Below, in pieces: positions 33,004 through 45,302 of a DNA stretch of 64,000 nt. The DNA lies in NCBI GenBank assembly GCA_014529385.2, contig CM043958.1, positions 75,713,169 to 75,777,168 on the forward strand, in the 5' to 3' direction. Source of the stretch: Adiantum capillus-veneris (Eukaryota > Streptophyta > Polypodiopsida > Polypodiales > Pteridaceae). Under the pieces are notes generated by a model, which was not told the DNA's origin, searched no databases, and was given only the letters and a program-made list of their open reading frames with translations. Numbering within the stretch: the first letter of the stretch is position 1; each line of letters starts with the position of its first letter. The position numbers and the translations under genes are program-made.

Positions 33004-34987
33004 GCCAATCATTCTGATTTGGCACTACATACTGTACAACTGGTAACATAGGAATGTGTGTCCGCATACATAGTTGGCCAATAAACCCCTAACCGTTTCA
33101 GTCTCTGGTGTGTTTTCACTGTTGAACAATGAAATGCACAACCCTGGACATGTGCCTCTTCAAGGTAGCACTCGAATTCTTCCGGATTTATACATAATCG
33201 TAGGATTAGGTCCGATCCAAGATGATACAACCGTCCTGCTATCAACTGGAAGTTTTTTGTTTGTCAAATTGTTTCCTGTTTGGATCTGCATTCCGTATTA
33301 TCAAAATCACTTCCGAAGGAAAGAATGCTAACAATTTCCTAAGACCATTTGGGTACCATTTCAATGTTGAAAAGATAAGCATCTGGTATGTCATCATCTA
33401 CTCCTTCAGGAGCTTCCCCGTTGTGTATCCTTGAAAGATGATCTGCTTGCAGATGGGTTTTACCCTTTTTGACCACAACTATGAAGTAAAATTCTAGCAA
33501 TATACTAAAACAGCGTACGATTCTCCCTGTATTGCAAGGTTTATTTACTAGGTACAAAAGAGCTTGATGATCCGTGCAGAACACAAATTTGTTTGCAAGC
33601 AAATAATGCCGAAATTTTTTTACAACATAAATCCTTCCTAACCCTCCCTCTCGGTGGTTGTGTAGTTCTTTTCTGCACTGTTTAACTGTCGGCTCGCATA
33701 GCAAACCGGAAAATCCATTGTTCTGTCTCCAGGTTGAGCTAGAATACTTCCAATGGCATATGCTGAAGCATCAATGTGCACATGGAATATCTTTTCCCAA
33801 TCTGGTGCCTTTAGTACAGGTGCTGATATAAGGTTTTCCTTCAGCTTTTGGAATGAAATTTCACACTCCTCGGTCCACTCGAAATTGACTAGCAAACGAT
33901 ACAGAGGTTGTGCGATAACCGCATACATGTATATGAACCTTCGATAATAACCGCAGCGCCCCATGAAGGATTGCACTTGTTTCGCATTAGTAGGCCTGGG
34001 CAGGTCTACAATGACTTTGACTTTGACTTTGTCTAGGTCTGTGGTTATGCCATTTATTGAGACAATGTGTCCTAAGATTCGTCCTTGCTTAACCATAAAT
34101 ACACACTTTTCCGGGTTAAGGCAGATTCGATATGTCCTGCACTTTTCAAAGACCTTTTGCAAATGGTCCATATGATCCTCTCGCAGAAGAGAGTGCACAC
34201 ACAGGTCATCCATGTAAATTTCTAAGAATGTTCTTAGGTATTCCTTGAATGCGTGAGTCATTAACCTCTAGAAAGTGGCTGGTGCATTAGTTAAGCAAAA
34301 TGGCATTACTCGATACGCATAAATCTCCCATTCTGTGGCAAACGCTGTTTTGTGTTGATCTTTCTGTGCTATTGCCAGTTGGTTGTATCCTAAAAACCCA
34401 TCCAGAAAGGAATAATCCAGTTTCCCGGCCACTCGCTCAAGTACATGTTCTGTGATTGGCAAGGGATAATTATCCCTTATGGTTGCTGCATTCACCTTCT
34501 TGAGGTTTACACACACTCACACTTTTCCATTCTTTTTGGGAACTATCACAATGGGTGACACCCAATCTGTATGTTCAATCTCATAGATGAATTCCGCTTC
34601 CATCAGTTTATCAATTTCTTCTTTGATTCGTTTAGCAAATGTGTCATTATATGTATAAGGACGTTGTTTGCTAGGTTTTGCATCCGATTTCAAAGGAATT
34701 GTATGTTGGCATATCATTGGATCAATTTCTTTGAGGTCTTTGTAGGACCAAGCGAACACATCTTTATACTTCTTGAGAAGTTGTGTTAGTTGTGCTTCCT
34801 CCTCAGGCTCTAAATCATTAGCTATATAGACTGGCTGAGGCTTTTCAACTGGTTCTGCGAGGTCTATCTTTTTTGCATTTTCAGGCCCATCGTAAGATTC
34901 TTGGTTGGTTCTCTCCCTGATTGGTGGTGTCATAATGATTTTTCTGTCCTGGATAGTAAACTTCCGATAGTGTGATGGTACATTCAT
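33004..34987 (-). pseudogene. TE1 Pol: RT, RNase H, start of integrase
   Basis: RT begins near 34987 and includes YNDTFAKRIKEEIDKLMEAEF and VSPIVIVPKKNGK. The frame has TGA at 34532-ish (the TE2 residue there is CGA) and TAG near 34267-34265 (CAG in TE2). The active site IYMDDLCV is intact. RNase H follows (HVHIDASAYAIG, YASRQLNSAEKNYTTTEREG, DHQALLYLVNKP, ADHLSR), with further stops near 33339. It ends in an integrase zinc-binding segment, HQRLKRLGVYWPTM...CTVC, at the G insertion point. Nothing resembling the integrase core lies on the far side of G, so the core was deleted before G arrived. Confidence 0.85.
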
Positions 34988-35297
34988 GTTCCCCTTTTCT
35001 GACTCCCCTTTACCATCACTATCTTCTTCAGTAGTCCATATCTCTCTCAGAGACCGTTTCAGTCCTTGGTCTTTTGTTTACGCTCCAGTTTGGTCCACTC
35101 TTGGTCTTTTGTTGTTTCTCTTGTTGATTTTTCAGATTCTTGTGATTTTGTTTTGGTTTTAGCTTTTTGCACCTATTTTGTTTCCTCTCGTGTTCTTTCT
35201 TTTCGATTTTTTGAGAATTTTCTTGATATTTGATCTTTCACACAATCCTCTGCTTTTACAAGCATCAAATAGTGAGTTTTACCTTTTATCCTGGGCA

Positions 35298-37280
35298 TCA
35301 GGTTCTCTCTCGCTTTGTTTCTTGCTCTTTTCCTCCTAGGCGTTCTTGGCGTCTAGGGTGTTGATTAGCAAAATCATAAAACTTGATATTCTCGGCTTCA
35401 TTCCCACGCTCAGTTGAGGTGTCTGAACACTCATTATCTGCATCATCATTTACTTCCACATGTTCAGAGGAGTTGTAAAACTCTTCTTGTTCCGGAGGTT
35501 CTACCGTCTCTTTTTTTGGTACAATGCTTACCATGTAATAGGGTAGCACATCATAGCCCTCCTTATCGCAAAATTTTGTTGTTGGACTGTCGGTAATGAT
35601 ACATACATCCAATGTTGCCAGTATGTGTTCCCATTCTAGAGGTTCCAAGGCATCTTCAGGAAAAGGTTCCAGAATATACTCCTTGTCCTCAATTGCTCTT
35701 TCTAAGACGCATTCCTCTTTTCTTAAGCTTCCACAATGTGAAGCTCCGCACATCCATAGCTCTTTTGGTTGCCCTAACCATGCTGGTAGTTCCGATCCTG
35801 CTACTGTAGCCGAATCAAACTCTTCCACTGGTGTTTGGTTTACATCTTTGTAACTATGGTCTTTAAGGTGTATTTTAGTTGTCGTCTCGCCATGTCTGAG
35901 GTATATGTAGTCATAACCCCAATCTTGGACCATCTTCAATTGTCTCATCAATGGTCGTCCCAAGATTATCTCATAATTGTTCTTTTTGTCGAAATCGACT
36001 ATTGCAAATGTATGCTCATACTCGATTCCGCACGAAGTGACAATTACTTTTTCTAAGAGTCCTAGAGGCTTTTCCATGAACCCATCTGCCAGTTGCAGTT
36101 TCATTCTGGTATCCCTCAAAGCTGGTTTTCCCTATTTTTTCCAAATTTCTTTGGTGGCGATAGCAACCCCCGCTCCACTGTCAATAATAGCCTTGGAGAC
36201 TACTCCTTGGAATTCTACCGGTAGCGTAGTGTTTCCGTCTTCTCCCTCGCAATATTCTCCAACCTTATTCAATGGTATTGGCCTAGTGTTTAGATTAGGC
36301 CTGTCTAATTCCCTGATCCCTTCTTGTAGCTTCAAGTTGGGGTCTTTCACTCCAAATTTTTCTAGGCATTTTTCTACTGTGATCCACATGTTTGGCCTTA
36401 ACCATAGTAGTTCTACCAACGTGATTGTGCATGCCACCGGGGTGGATAACAACTCAATCAATCCTCGCGAATCCATCACCTTGTTAGAAGAAAGTCTTTG
36501 AGATGGGATTGCTCTCACTTCTGACTTAGCTTCGTACTCTCCCAGGTAAGAGGGTAAAGTTCTCAAAGAGTCTGGTTGGCTGTGCCCCAAACTAATAGAT
36601 CCTTGGTCTCCCCCTTGTGAATGTATCTCAAAGTTCATCTGTGATCTCGCCTCAAATTCTTCAATAGGAGGTAAGATCACATTCTTTTCTTTTCTCGTGC
36701 TATTCATGTGGTTACTCGTCCTATCAGCCTCGTTGGCCTCACGGATTTGCTTCCACTGATCATCTAGACCGTTATCGTCCTTACCCATTTCTGCCAATAT
36801 TTTAGGCTGGAACCCGTCACTTTCCCCATCGGTGGTATTTGGAACTATGATAGTCTCTCCCTTGTACTTGTAATCATTAGTGAGTCTCTCCTTGGTTTCC
36901 TCATGTTTCTCTAATGTTGGTTGGATAGGGGTTGGAGCTGGTGCTTCGTGACAATTTGCAGGTTTACCCAACGGTTCTTCCATCATTGATTGAGCCGTCT
37001 CAATCATCTTTTTACACATATCCAACCTCTGTTTTTCTATTTCTGCATATGGATAAGTCATCCACCTTTGCTCCTGGGTTTGGTTCTTTTTAAGTCGAGC
37101 TTCATAAGCTTGTAGCAGTGCATCCAACTGCTCGTTTACCTTGTATGCCACTAGTACAGATCCTCCTGATTCTGCACTTTTGGGCTCTACTATTTCCTTG
37201 GGTGCTATGGATGTTGTGGTGTGTGAGCTTAAGCTAGCTAGATCCTCTAACCGCTCCAATCTGTTATTTGTATGTTTCAA
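35298..37280 (-). pseudogene. TE1 linker and aspartic protease
   Basis: Two open segments in the same frame, 37280-36132 and 36119-35298, are split by one TAG. The first is a long polar linker ending in AIIDSGAGVAIATKEIW, which carries the retropepsin-type Asp-Ser-Gly. The second continues with KLQLADGFMEKPLG and EIILGRPLM, the flap-side and C-terminal retropepsin motifs. The tail to 35298 is acidic and low in recognisable motifs. About 310 bases (35297-34988) of stop-rich sequence separate this from RT. Confidence 0.75.
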
Positions 37281-37534
37281 CTCCTCGGATAGGGTTGTTT
37301 GCTCTCGTTCTTTCCTGGCTTTCCTACGCGCCTTTCTAGCTTTCCAAGTGCTTCTCTGATTTTTCGTTTATGAACTTTGGGCATCGGTTTTTGGCTCTTC
37401 AACTATGGGTTTGTTCGTCCTTCTTTGGGCTTGGGCTCGTGTTACCGCCTGAATAGGTATGATTGTTTTATTTTTCGATCCCCCACTGGAAGGTACTATT
37501 TCTAACATGTTCAAGGTGGTTTTTGCTCCTTTGC

Positions 37535-40153
37535 TCAGGTATTAGGGCAATCAGGAATCAAATGAGTAATTCCATATTCTGGGCAATACGCATTGACTCT
37601 AATGATTTCATCATGAGGACAGTCTCTCAGCCAATGGTCTCCTCCACACTTGTAACAGGGTCCCTTGGGTTGTTGAGGTGCTCCTTGAGCCCCTCTTTGT
37701 TGGTAAGTATGTCTCTGTCCGCCCATGCCTCCATTGGCTATGAACATCAGTGTTCGTTCATCTAAGCTATATCTTCCTTCTCCTGCAGCTTGTGCAGCAG
37801 TTGGTGGTCCTTGATTCCCTATCATGCTTCATGGTTCTGGTGTCAAGGGTTCTTCCAGTGGATAATAGACAGGGTTTGTCGCATATCCGTTGGGATCTTC
37901 ATAATAAGCATGCATAGGCACCAAAGCCTTTTCTTATGATTTAGTTAGTGTTGGTGTGTATCTGATACCAACTGGTCGTAATCCTGGTAGTGGTGGTTGT
38001 TGCCCCAACACCGGTTGTGGTCTTTCTACACCTACAGGTCCTGGTAAGTTGCCTGCTTGATATCTGGGCATCGGTGGAACTTGAGGGGAAGCTACTGGAG
38101 CTTGGGGAGCATAAGGTCTCTCCCTCACATATCCCTTGTTATAATAACATTCCTCAGTCCCATGGTTTGTCCATTTTTGTTCAATAGCACACCACTTGGG
38201 CTGTTTAGCCTGGGGTTTGGCGTACAAGTTGATCGTTTTTAGCACTTCATCTACGAGCTGCTCCTCGTTTACAGCTATTTCTCCTTTCAGTGCTGTCTTA
38301 GAAGACTTGCTTCCACTTTGCTGTGAAGATGAATCTTCATCAAGGTCCTTGAGCTCCCCTTCTTTGTAGACTGCACAATTGTCCACAAGGTAGAGAGCCT
38401 CATTGGTCAACTCATTCAACGTTGTGCTCCTCTTCATATGTAAGTCTTTCTGGAGATCTACATTCCTTAGTCCTTGGATGAATATCAGCATAAGTCTGGA
38501 CTAAGTTGGCAATTCTTCCACAGGACAGAACTTAACATATCTTTTTAGCCTTAGGGATGCGTTCCGTACAGATTCTCCATCTTTTTGTTTGAATTTATGG
38601 ATTTGTGAGACGGTATTATGAGCTATTCCCCTTTGAGAGAATTACTCAATAAACTCGTCAAACACTTCCTCCATCGACTCAAAGTCTCTACGCTCCACAG
38701 AGTCAAACCAAGTTGCAGCATCATCCTCTAGGGTTAGTCCAAACCCTACGAATTGGGTTGGAAAATCTAACACCTCTTCGGCTCTAATTACACGCACAAA
38801 GGCTGCTACATGATCTCTTGGGTCTCTGTTTCCCGTGTATTTCTTGTTTACCCATTTTTGCACTTGAGAAGGTCTAATTCTTTGATGGTCTACAAATCTC
38901 ATCATTGGATCGCCCCGTCCAAGTCAATACAACTCCTCAGGCCTTCTGTAATAGGCTGGTTCCTCTCTCAATGGGGCTCCTAAGCCATAATTTCTAATGT
39001 TTCTCGCTGGAGGTGGTGCTTCTCTTCAAACTTGTTCTATGGGTGGTCCTCCAGGCTCTGTCGACCCTTGTGTCTTTGGCTTACTCTCTACTTGATACCT
39101 TGAATAGTGTGGTGGTTCTTGCAAATCCCTGAGCCCTCGTGCGGCTTGATAGCCATCTCGGTTTTGGTCTGGTTCCATTGTTTCACTCTGTCGAAGCCAT
39201 GCCTGCAATGATGGTTGGTTTGCTGGTTGGTCTTGGTTGTTGAATGCTTGCGGTCAAGTGGAATGTGAGGTAGTGTCATACTCGTCAGAAAAAGGATTCG
39301 TTGACTTGCTTGGGGTGTGGGATGCTCTTGGCACTTCCTCAGGGGCATATGTTGATGCTCCTAGACCTGTTGTTCTTTCTACCTCCTCTGGGAGAATACG
39401 TTGGTATTCTCGCCCGTATCGATCAACAAAAACTATGCCCTTCCCCATAGCGGTTTCATAAGAGAATAAGTAAAGAACCTTGTCTTTGCTTAGTTCGTTT
39501 ACGTATGGTTCTTTGTTGCGAAAGTAAGAGACAATACCCTCACTCTCATGCTTGTAGATTCCCACATTCTCGTTATAAGTTGGAACCCTGGTTGTTTTCT
39601 TATCATACATAAAAATAGCTCCGGGTCGATCAATGTTTGGTGGCGGTTCTTGAGTTTCTGAAACCATTTTCCCTTTCGCCACGTTATCTCCATATCTGTT
39701 GTAATCTTCAAGGTTACTAACTATTAAATAGTGGTTCCCCTTTTCGTCTCGGAATCTATCTCCATCATCATACACTCGGATTATCTCCAATCTTTGAGCT
39801 GGCCTCTCTTCAACACAAATGCACTTACGGCCTCGATAGTCAGAATAGACTAGGGCTCCTCTCGAGTTTGTTCCCTCTAAGAAGATCACCGTGAGCCTGG
39901 AATCATTCAAAGGATTTTGGGAGGTGCTTCCTCCTCGCATAGGTCCATCATAGGTGAAACCTCCTGGCTGTTGACTACCCATCAGGAAGAAAGATTTTTC
40001 TAAAGAAGTGTCAATATCACTACCTTCCTCTATAATCAGTGCTAGCGGATCTAGGCTTGCCTGAGTGACACTCTCCTCGGTGGACACTAAGCTACCTTGG
40101 TCACCTGTCACTTTCTGGTCTCTAACAATGTATCTTCCTGATCTTAAATTCAT
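37535..40153 (-). pseudogene. TE1 Gag (unusual N-terminus, capsid, two zinc knuckles)
   Basis: The first ATG is at 40153. The N-terminal block of about 290 residues has FLEGTNSRGALVYSDYRG, RPAQRLEIIRVYDDGDRFRD and LFSYETAMGKGIVFVDRYG and ends at TGA 39256-39254. The capsid core (38905-38642) has QVQKWVNKKYTGNRDPRDHV and TWFDSVERRDFESMEEVFDEF. Two Cys/His motifs follow, WCAIEQKWTNHGTEEC and CYKCGGDHWLRDCP; the second is a classic CCHC. Extra stops interrupt the frame. TE2 carries the N-terminal block and capsid at 45303-46826 with the same order. Confidence 0.8.
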
Positions 40154-41672
40154 CAAACTTATCAATGCAATTTATCACAATTTCAACCACTCACATGGCA
40201 ATGGGTCTGTCTCTGCATAACTTCTTGCTTTGTTGCTGAATATACCTGTACACAAGCGTTTTAATTTCGGCAATTGAATCAAAGCATTTATCTGCTAGAG
40301 GTTATCTTAGCAATGATTGGTATAACTGGAAAGTTAATCTCAACCACTACTGTATTTTATACACTGCTGATGTTCTGCATTAGGTTTGCTAACCTGAAAC
40401 AATACTTACCTCAGATGTTGGTCAATTTACGCGAAAAAGTCTGAATTCAATCTTTTGCTTAGTCAAATGGGCAAACAAGGTCCAAATTCACTTTTGAAAG
40501 AAGTTCTGGGACTCTTAACCAAAACTGACTAGGAGGCTTGCCTTAGGCTATATAACACCTTACTATGCTCAAAGTCAAAGTCTGGCTTCATTTTCTTGCA
40601 TTAGACATCCTACACGTAGGATGTCTTTTTCATCAGAATGGCTTCAAACTCAAAGCCCAGGCTCCCCTTGAGTTTCTGATCACTTGGGTATACTCAGAAT
40701 TCAGTTTGGAGTCTCAAATCACTCAGAAGACATTCTACGCGTAGGATGTCTATTTGGCCTGTTTGACCCCAGATTTGTCCCACAACTTCCCCTTGATGTC
40801 AATAACCCAATGGTATGCTTAGATTTTGATTTGGATGTCAAAAGTCCCAAATTTCAGCTGTTTTTTCTTTTTTCAGTCAAAAGTGCTAAAGTCCGCTTTG
40901 AACCCAATTTTCTTACCCAAATGAGGTGAAACCCCTTTCAGTCACTCAATATATCATGCAAGACATGCCCATGCAGCCATGGTTTTGGTCTCAAAATAAT
41001 GTTTTGGCACTATTTGGGTAGGATGTCGAGAAATTTCAGTCTACCTGGCCTTATCCTGTCAAGATATGGCCAAATTTCACTTTCCAGTTGAAATTAGGGT
41101 AAACCCTACCTCCTGAACACACTGGTCAACTCAAAATCCCAAAATTCCTCCCAGATTAGCCTGTAGACATCCTACGCGTAGGATGTCTCCTGGCTTAAAA
41201 TTAAAGTTTTTTCTGACAGGAATGCTCCTGATGCTCTGTAGGTCTATCAGAAACACTCACAGTAATTTTTGGACTTCAATTAGGCTTTCAACCACACTTT
41301 CGCGTCTTTTACAAACTTGTAATGATTCTAGTGTACATGCATAAAATGCTCTAGATCCTGAATCACGATGTCTTACTTACTCTACTCCTACCTATCATGT
41401 GAAATGGTGATAATGGTGTTTTTGGTTGCTTTTTTGCCTCTCCGGACTCTGAAGCTCTCCTCTCACCGCTTCTACCACTCCGACTCCTACTCCAGAACTC
41501 AACTACTACCTAAGTCGAAGGATCTAGGCTAGGCACACACTTCCTAGACTCCCTCTAAGACCTAGAGAGTCCTCCACCCTCTGATCCTATCTAAATGTAA
41601 AGCGAGACTCTTGGCAAGCCAAAAATCCCAATCCTCAAGGATTAGTCTCGGTCACCTACCTAAGGTTTTCGT
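40154..41672 (-). other. TE1 leader with repeated 22-bp palindrome
   Basis: This untranslated leader of about 1.5 kb holds three copies of a 22-bp palindrome whose half-site is GACATCCTACG: 40604-40625 (one mismatch), 40729-40750 (one mismatch) and 41166-41187 (perfect). A half-site, GTAGGATGTC, lies at 41018-41027, and a partial copy is in both LTRs. No coding region seen. Confidence 0.85.
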
Positions 41673-41690
41673 CCCCGGCAACGGCGCCAA
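41673..41690 (-). other. TE1 primer-binding site
   Basis: Read on the minus strand, TTGGCGCCGTTGCCGGGG directly follows the LTR. It matches the primer site complementary to tRNA-Asp used by several plant Ty3/gypsy lineages. Confidence 0.85.
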
Positions 41691-42645
41691 TGTTGGACGG
41701 ATACGCCGCGACGGACGTCAGCACAGCGAGAACTCACCTAAGATGTAATGTCAGCTAAGGACGAAGCTCGACCCACAGGCGCGTGGAAGCAAGCATAAGG
41801 TGTCAACCTACACTCGACCGACTCCTAACTAATTCCTATAGAGGTCTCTACCAATTGTCTAAGTCACATCCTTCAAGAGCGCAAAAGAGGAAACTTCCTA
41901 CAACGCTTTCTAAAGCCGAACACCCATCAAACAATCTCGAAACACCATAGAACTTGAAGGAGACCCTACTAATACCAATAGGCCGCTCTTTCTAAGGTCT
42001 ATGAACCAAAATCACCACCCAAAACACCCGGTGCAGAAACACGTAGGATGTCTGGCCGAAATCTGCAGGTCTTCATTTCTGAAATCTAAAGTACCTAATG
42101 TGTAGTTCTACTCAATGTGAATGCGTGGATATGCTGCAATGCAAAATCGGACAACGTATGCTCACCCAAAAAACCGATGAAGCTCGTAGAAGGAGCTCAC
42201 AAAGCGGGACCGTACGCGCGCAATGTGGGTATCGACGCGTAGCTCTAGGCGGGGGCAACACGCTGCACTTCTCCGCACTCGATTGCGACCACTATAGCAC
42301 TCGTAGCGTCAAGACGAAGCTCACACTCTCTCTCTCTCTCTTACACAGTACGCTCACTCACAGTACGCTCACTCACAGACTTCAAACTTGGTTTTAAAAT
42401 GACAAAAGGTTTTTTTCATTAAGGTCAAAAAGTGGTATATATACCTTACAACTTCTCAAACCCTAAAGTTCCAAAATCAACCATCTACTCAATCTAACTA
42501 TCAAAATTGGGATACAATCCGGAAACTTCTGTAAGTCCCAATATTTACAAGGTGAAAGATCGGGTTTTCCTCAATGAATGAATAATTACCAAAATAATAG
42601 TCCACCGAGTAGTTAGATGCCGTGGGGTGTGTCCAGCTTCTAACA
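41691..42645 (-). repeat. TE1 5' LTR
   Basis: This 955-bp copy is paired with 5950-6852. The TATA-like GGTATATATACC is at 42433-42444, and ACGTAGGATGTC is at 42041-42052. It is followed outside by the target duplication ACCCA (42646-42650). Confidence 0.9.
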
Positions 42646-42709
42646 ACCCATCCAGACATGATAGCAAACGGTGGAAATGTGTCAGATATACATCAACCAT
42701 GTTGCAATT
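42646..42709 (+). pseudogene. Gene D, middle exon fragment
   Basis: This short piece lies between the TE1 duplication and a GTAAGT donor at 42710. It continues the frame of 5654-5949 (FTHPDMIANGGNVSDIHQPCCN) and joins in frame to the exon at 59209. TE2 sits in the intron, 9 bases after the exon end. Confidence 0.6.
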
Positions 42710-42718
42710 GTAAGTATT

Positions 42719-42994
42719 TGTTGGAGCCCCATTGGTCCAACTGTTGTAATGAGCCAATTTGTAAAGCATATCAAATTCCATTTTTTATGTCAAAGACGTC
42801 TTATCAGTTTGATCCATTCGTCTGGATTATGTAAATATTAGTCAGTTAGTCAAGACTCAGAATTATTCCCACTTTTGTAATCATGAGCAAGAGAACCCCA
42901 TGTACATTTTTTGAGCTAAGGTGACTAAAGTATAAAAGTCACCTTAGAACCATTTTTTGAATAACATTGAATTAATCCTGTGTCGTACGAGTCT

Positions 42995-43030
<36 letters not shown>

Positions 43031-43624
43031 GAGGGTCTTATCCTCTTCGCTATGCGCTTCTCCCTCACTGGATTCACGACGCGACCACACCACCGCGATA
43101 GACCACGCCATTTCGAGTTGATCGCGATCGATTCTTCCTCGAGCTTGTTTTGCTTGTAAGTAGCACAAACGGTGTCTGTTTTCAATAATCAAGTGCTTCA
43201 TGGAATGAGAAAGAGATTAGCTACACATAGATACTGATAAAATTAAGTTTCGCCCACTTTTGGATTATGACCTTTTGGTCTATCGCGACAACATTCGAAA
43301 TAGCTAGGGTTCAAATCTGGTGAGATTAGACTTATAGGTAAGTATGTCCTAGTGAGAGGATGGTGCCTAGTAAGTTTGATGCGATTCTGAGTTCATTGGA
43401 CGTGTAAACTGTGTTGTGAGAGTTAAGGGATAGGGTGGGTTGCATTCTACCAGGGTTAGTGATTGATGCATCATAAAAGTGCGTATGTGTGGATTGGTCT
43501 CAGCCTAACAAGCTAACGAGATTGCCTACGTGCACCTACGGGTTAGTCGTGTCATCGGATGATAAGTATGTTGTCTGTGTCGTGCTCATAAGTATGAACA
43601 GGGGAGTAGTTAAGCCCTAAAACA
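42719..43624 (+). repeat. TE2 5' LTR
   Basis: This 906-bp copy pairs with 58166-59092. TATAAAAG at 42931-42938 lies inside a perfect 11-bp inverted repeat (42916-42926 and 42937-42947). A GA microsatellite sits at about 42994-43034. Fragments of the TE2 palindrome are at 43094-43103 and 43279-43289. Confidence 0.92.
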
Positions 43625-43642
43625 TTGGCGCCGTTTCCGGGG
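43625..43642 (+). other. TE2 primer-binding site
   Basis: TTGGCGCCGTTTCCGGGG directly follows the LTR. It differs by one base from the TE1 site and is of the tRNA-Asp type. Confidence 0.85.
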
Positions 43643-45302
43643 ACACAAGACCTTAAGTAGGGAGATCTACGTCACTCGTGTGATGGTTAGCTTACTTTAG
43701 TTTTGACTAGAGAGAGCTTAAACTTTTAGAACAAGATCCACGATAGAGTATCCTGAGGTCTAGTGGATATCCAGGAAGCCTGTGTCTTGCCGAGGGTCTG
43801 CGACTAGTTAGATTCAGTTAAATAGGATAATGAGGAGTTATGGTTTTTGGTTTTGAGTGCTTGTTATACTTGTGAAGAAATATAGTAGAAAAACGTTGTA
43901 AAACCGCAAAAAACAAACAAAAAGAAGAAACAATAAGGCTGTTTGCTTGCCTTGAAAGCAAAACCCACCTCATATACCCTTGAAAGGGGTGAAAAGAGTC
44001 GACATTGAAATTTATGATTCAATACTCGAGAAAACATAAAAACTGTGACCAAAACCAACACAAGAAAAGAAAAGAAAAGAAAGAAACAGGTGATTGTCAT
44101 AAGGAAACACTAAGTGAACCTAAAAGAGGCCAAGATGAGATATAACCATTAGCCAAGGGTAAACTGACTGTGTCATGAGGTATGACTGATGTGCACAAAT
44201 TTAAGATGCAGTGTCATCAAATTTGCATCACTTCAAGTGCAATGGAGTTGTGAATTGTCAGAGAAAAGTGAAATTTTTGAAGTGCTTGAGTTTGAGTTCA
44301 AAATAAGTCCAAACTTCACAAAACTTGGGAGATAGACTTGTATGGGCACAGGGAACAAGACTATGCAAAAACAGACAAAAAATTGAGTCCCTATTGCTCA
44401 CTGCGTGGTCTATCGCGATAGACTGGTGAAGGTGGTGTTTGTCTAACAACAAGCAAAAAACCCTTACACCACAAGCTTAACACATCAATACAAGGGTACT
44501 CACAAAAATTGAGTGAATTTGAACACCAATTTTGACCCCAAAACTTCAAAACTGGTGTTTGGAGTCTGGATTCAGAGACAAGGGCAAGAAGTCTTTGACC
44601 AGATGTCCAAACAGTGCCAAAATTGGTCAATGCACTACACAAGGGGAGACTAAACTAACTGTGGGGAAAACTTTGGAAAAAAAGCTGAAAATGAAGAAAG
44701 AGCTTAGTCTATCGCGATAGACCAAGGAACTTTCTGCTGGGGAACTTTTCTTTCAAATTTTCCCTAGGGAGAGCTTTATCAGGGCCTAAATAGCAGACAC
44801 ACCAAAATTCAAGGCATTTAGATCACTAAAGGTCAATCTGAGGGTCAGATAGAGAATCAAGCTCTGACTGAAATACTAAAAGGGGACCAAAACCCAACCC
44901 AAGTGTCCAAACTTCACAAAACTTGAGGGATAGGCTATAGAGGGTAACTGGAACCCAAGGGTAAAGTCACAATTTTGAACTGACTTCTGCTGAGCAAACT
45001 GTCAGTCTATCGCGATAGACTAAAGAAGTAGTGAGTCAGACATTTTTTGCATTTTGTGACTATATTGCTAGAACATACTCTCTATATAGATCCCAGCCAT
45101 CATTTCATCATTGAAATTGGACCACCAGAAGATTGACTAAGTGGTTGCTGTATATAATTGAAAGATTTTTTGGTAATTCAGGGAAAACACTTGTGAACAG
45201 ACTAACCATCCTTGTGTAGATCCCAGAAGGAGGTCATCACAAAGCTATACAAGAAGAAGGAGTCCAGGTAAGCTTTAAGTTTGAAACAAAACTTTCATTC
45301 TT
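43643..45302 (+). other. TE2 leader with GTCTATCGCGATAGAC palindromes
   Basis: Perfect 16-bp copies lie at 44408-44423, 44707-44722 and 45005-45020, 298-299 bases apart. The DNA between them is a strongly diverged tandem repeat (shared CCAAACTTCACAAAACTTG before two of the palindromes). No coding region seen. Confidence 0.88.

Noticed and set aside
36132-37280. Possible independent host gene
   Set aside because: It lies between TE1 zinc knuckles and protease, in the element's frame, and ends in the DSG protease motif.
41673-41690. Possible tRNA fragment
   Set aside because: It is only the 18-base primer-binding site next to the LTR; no cloverleaf surrounds it.
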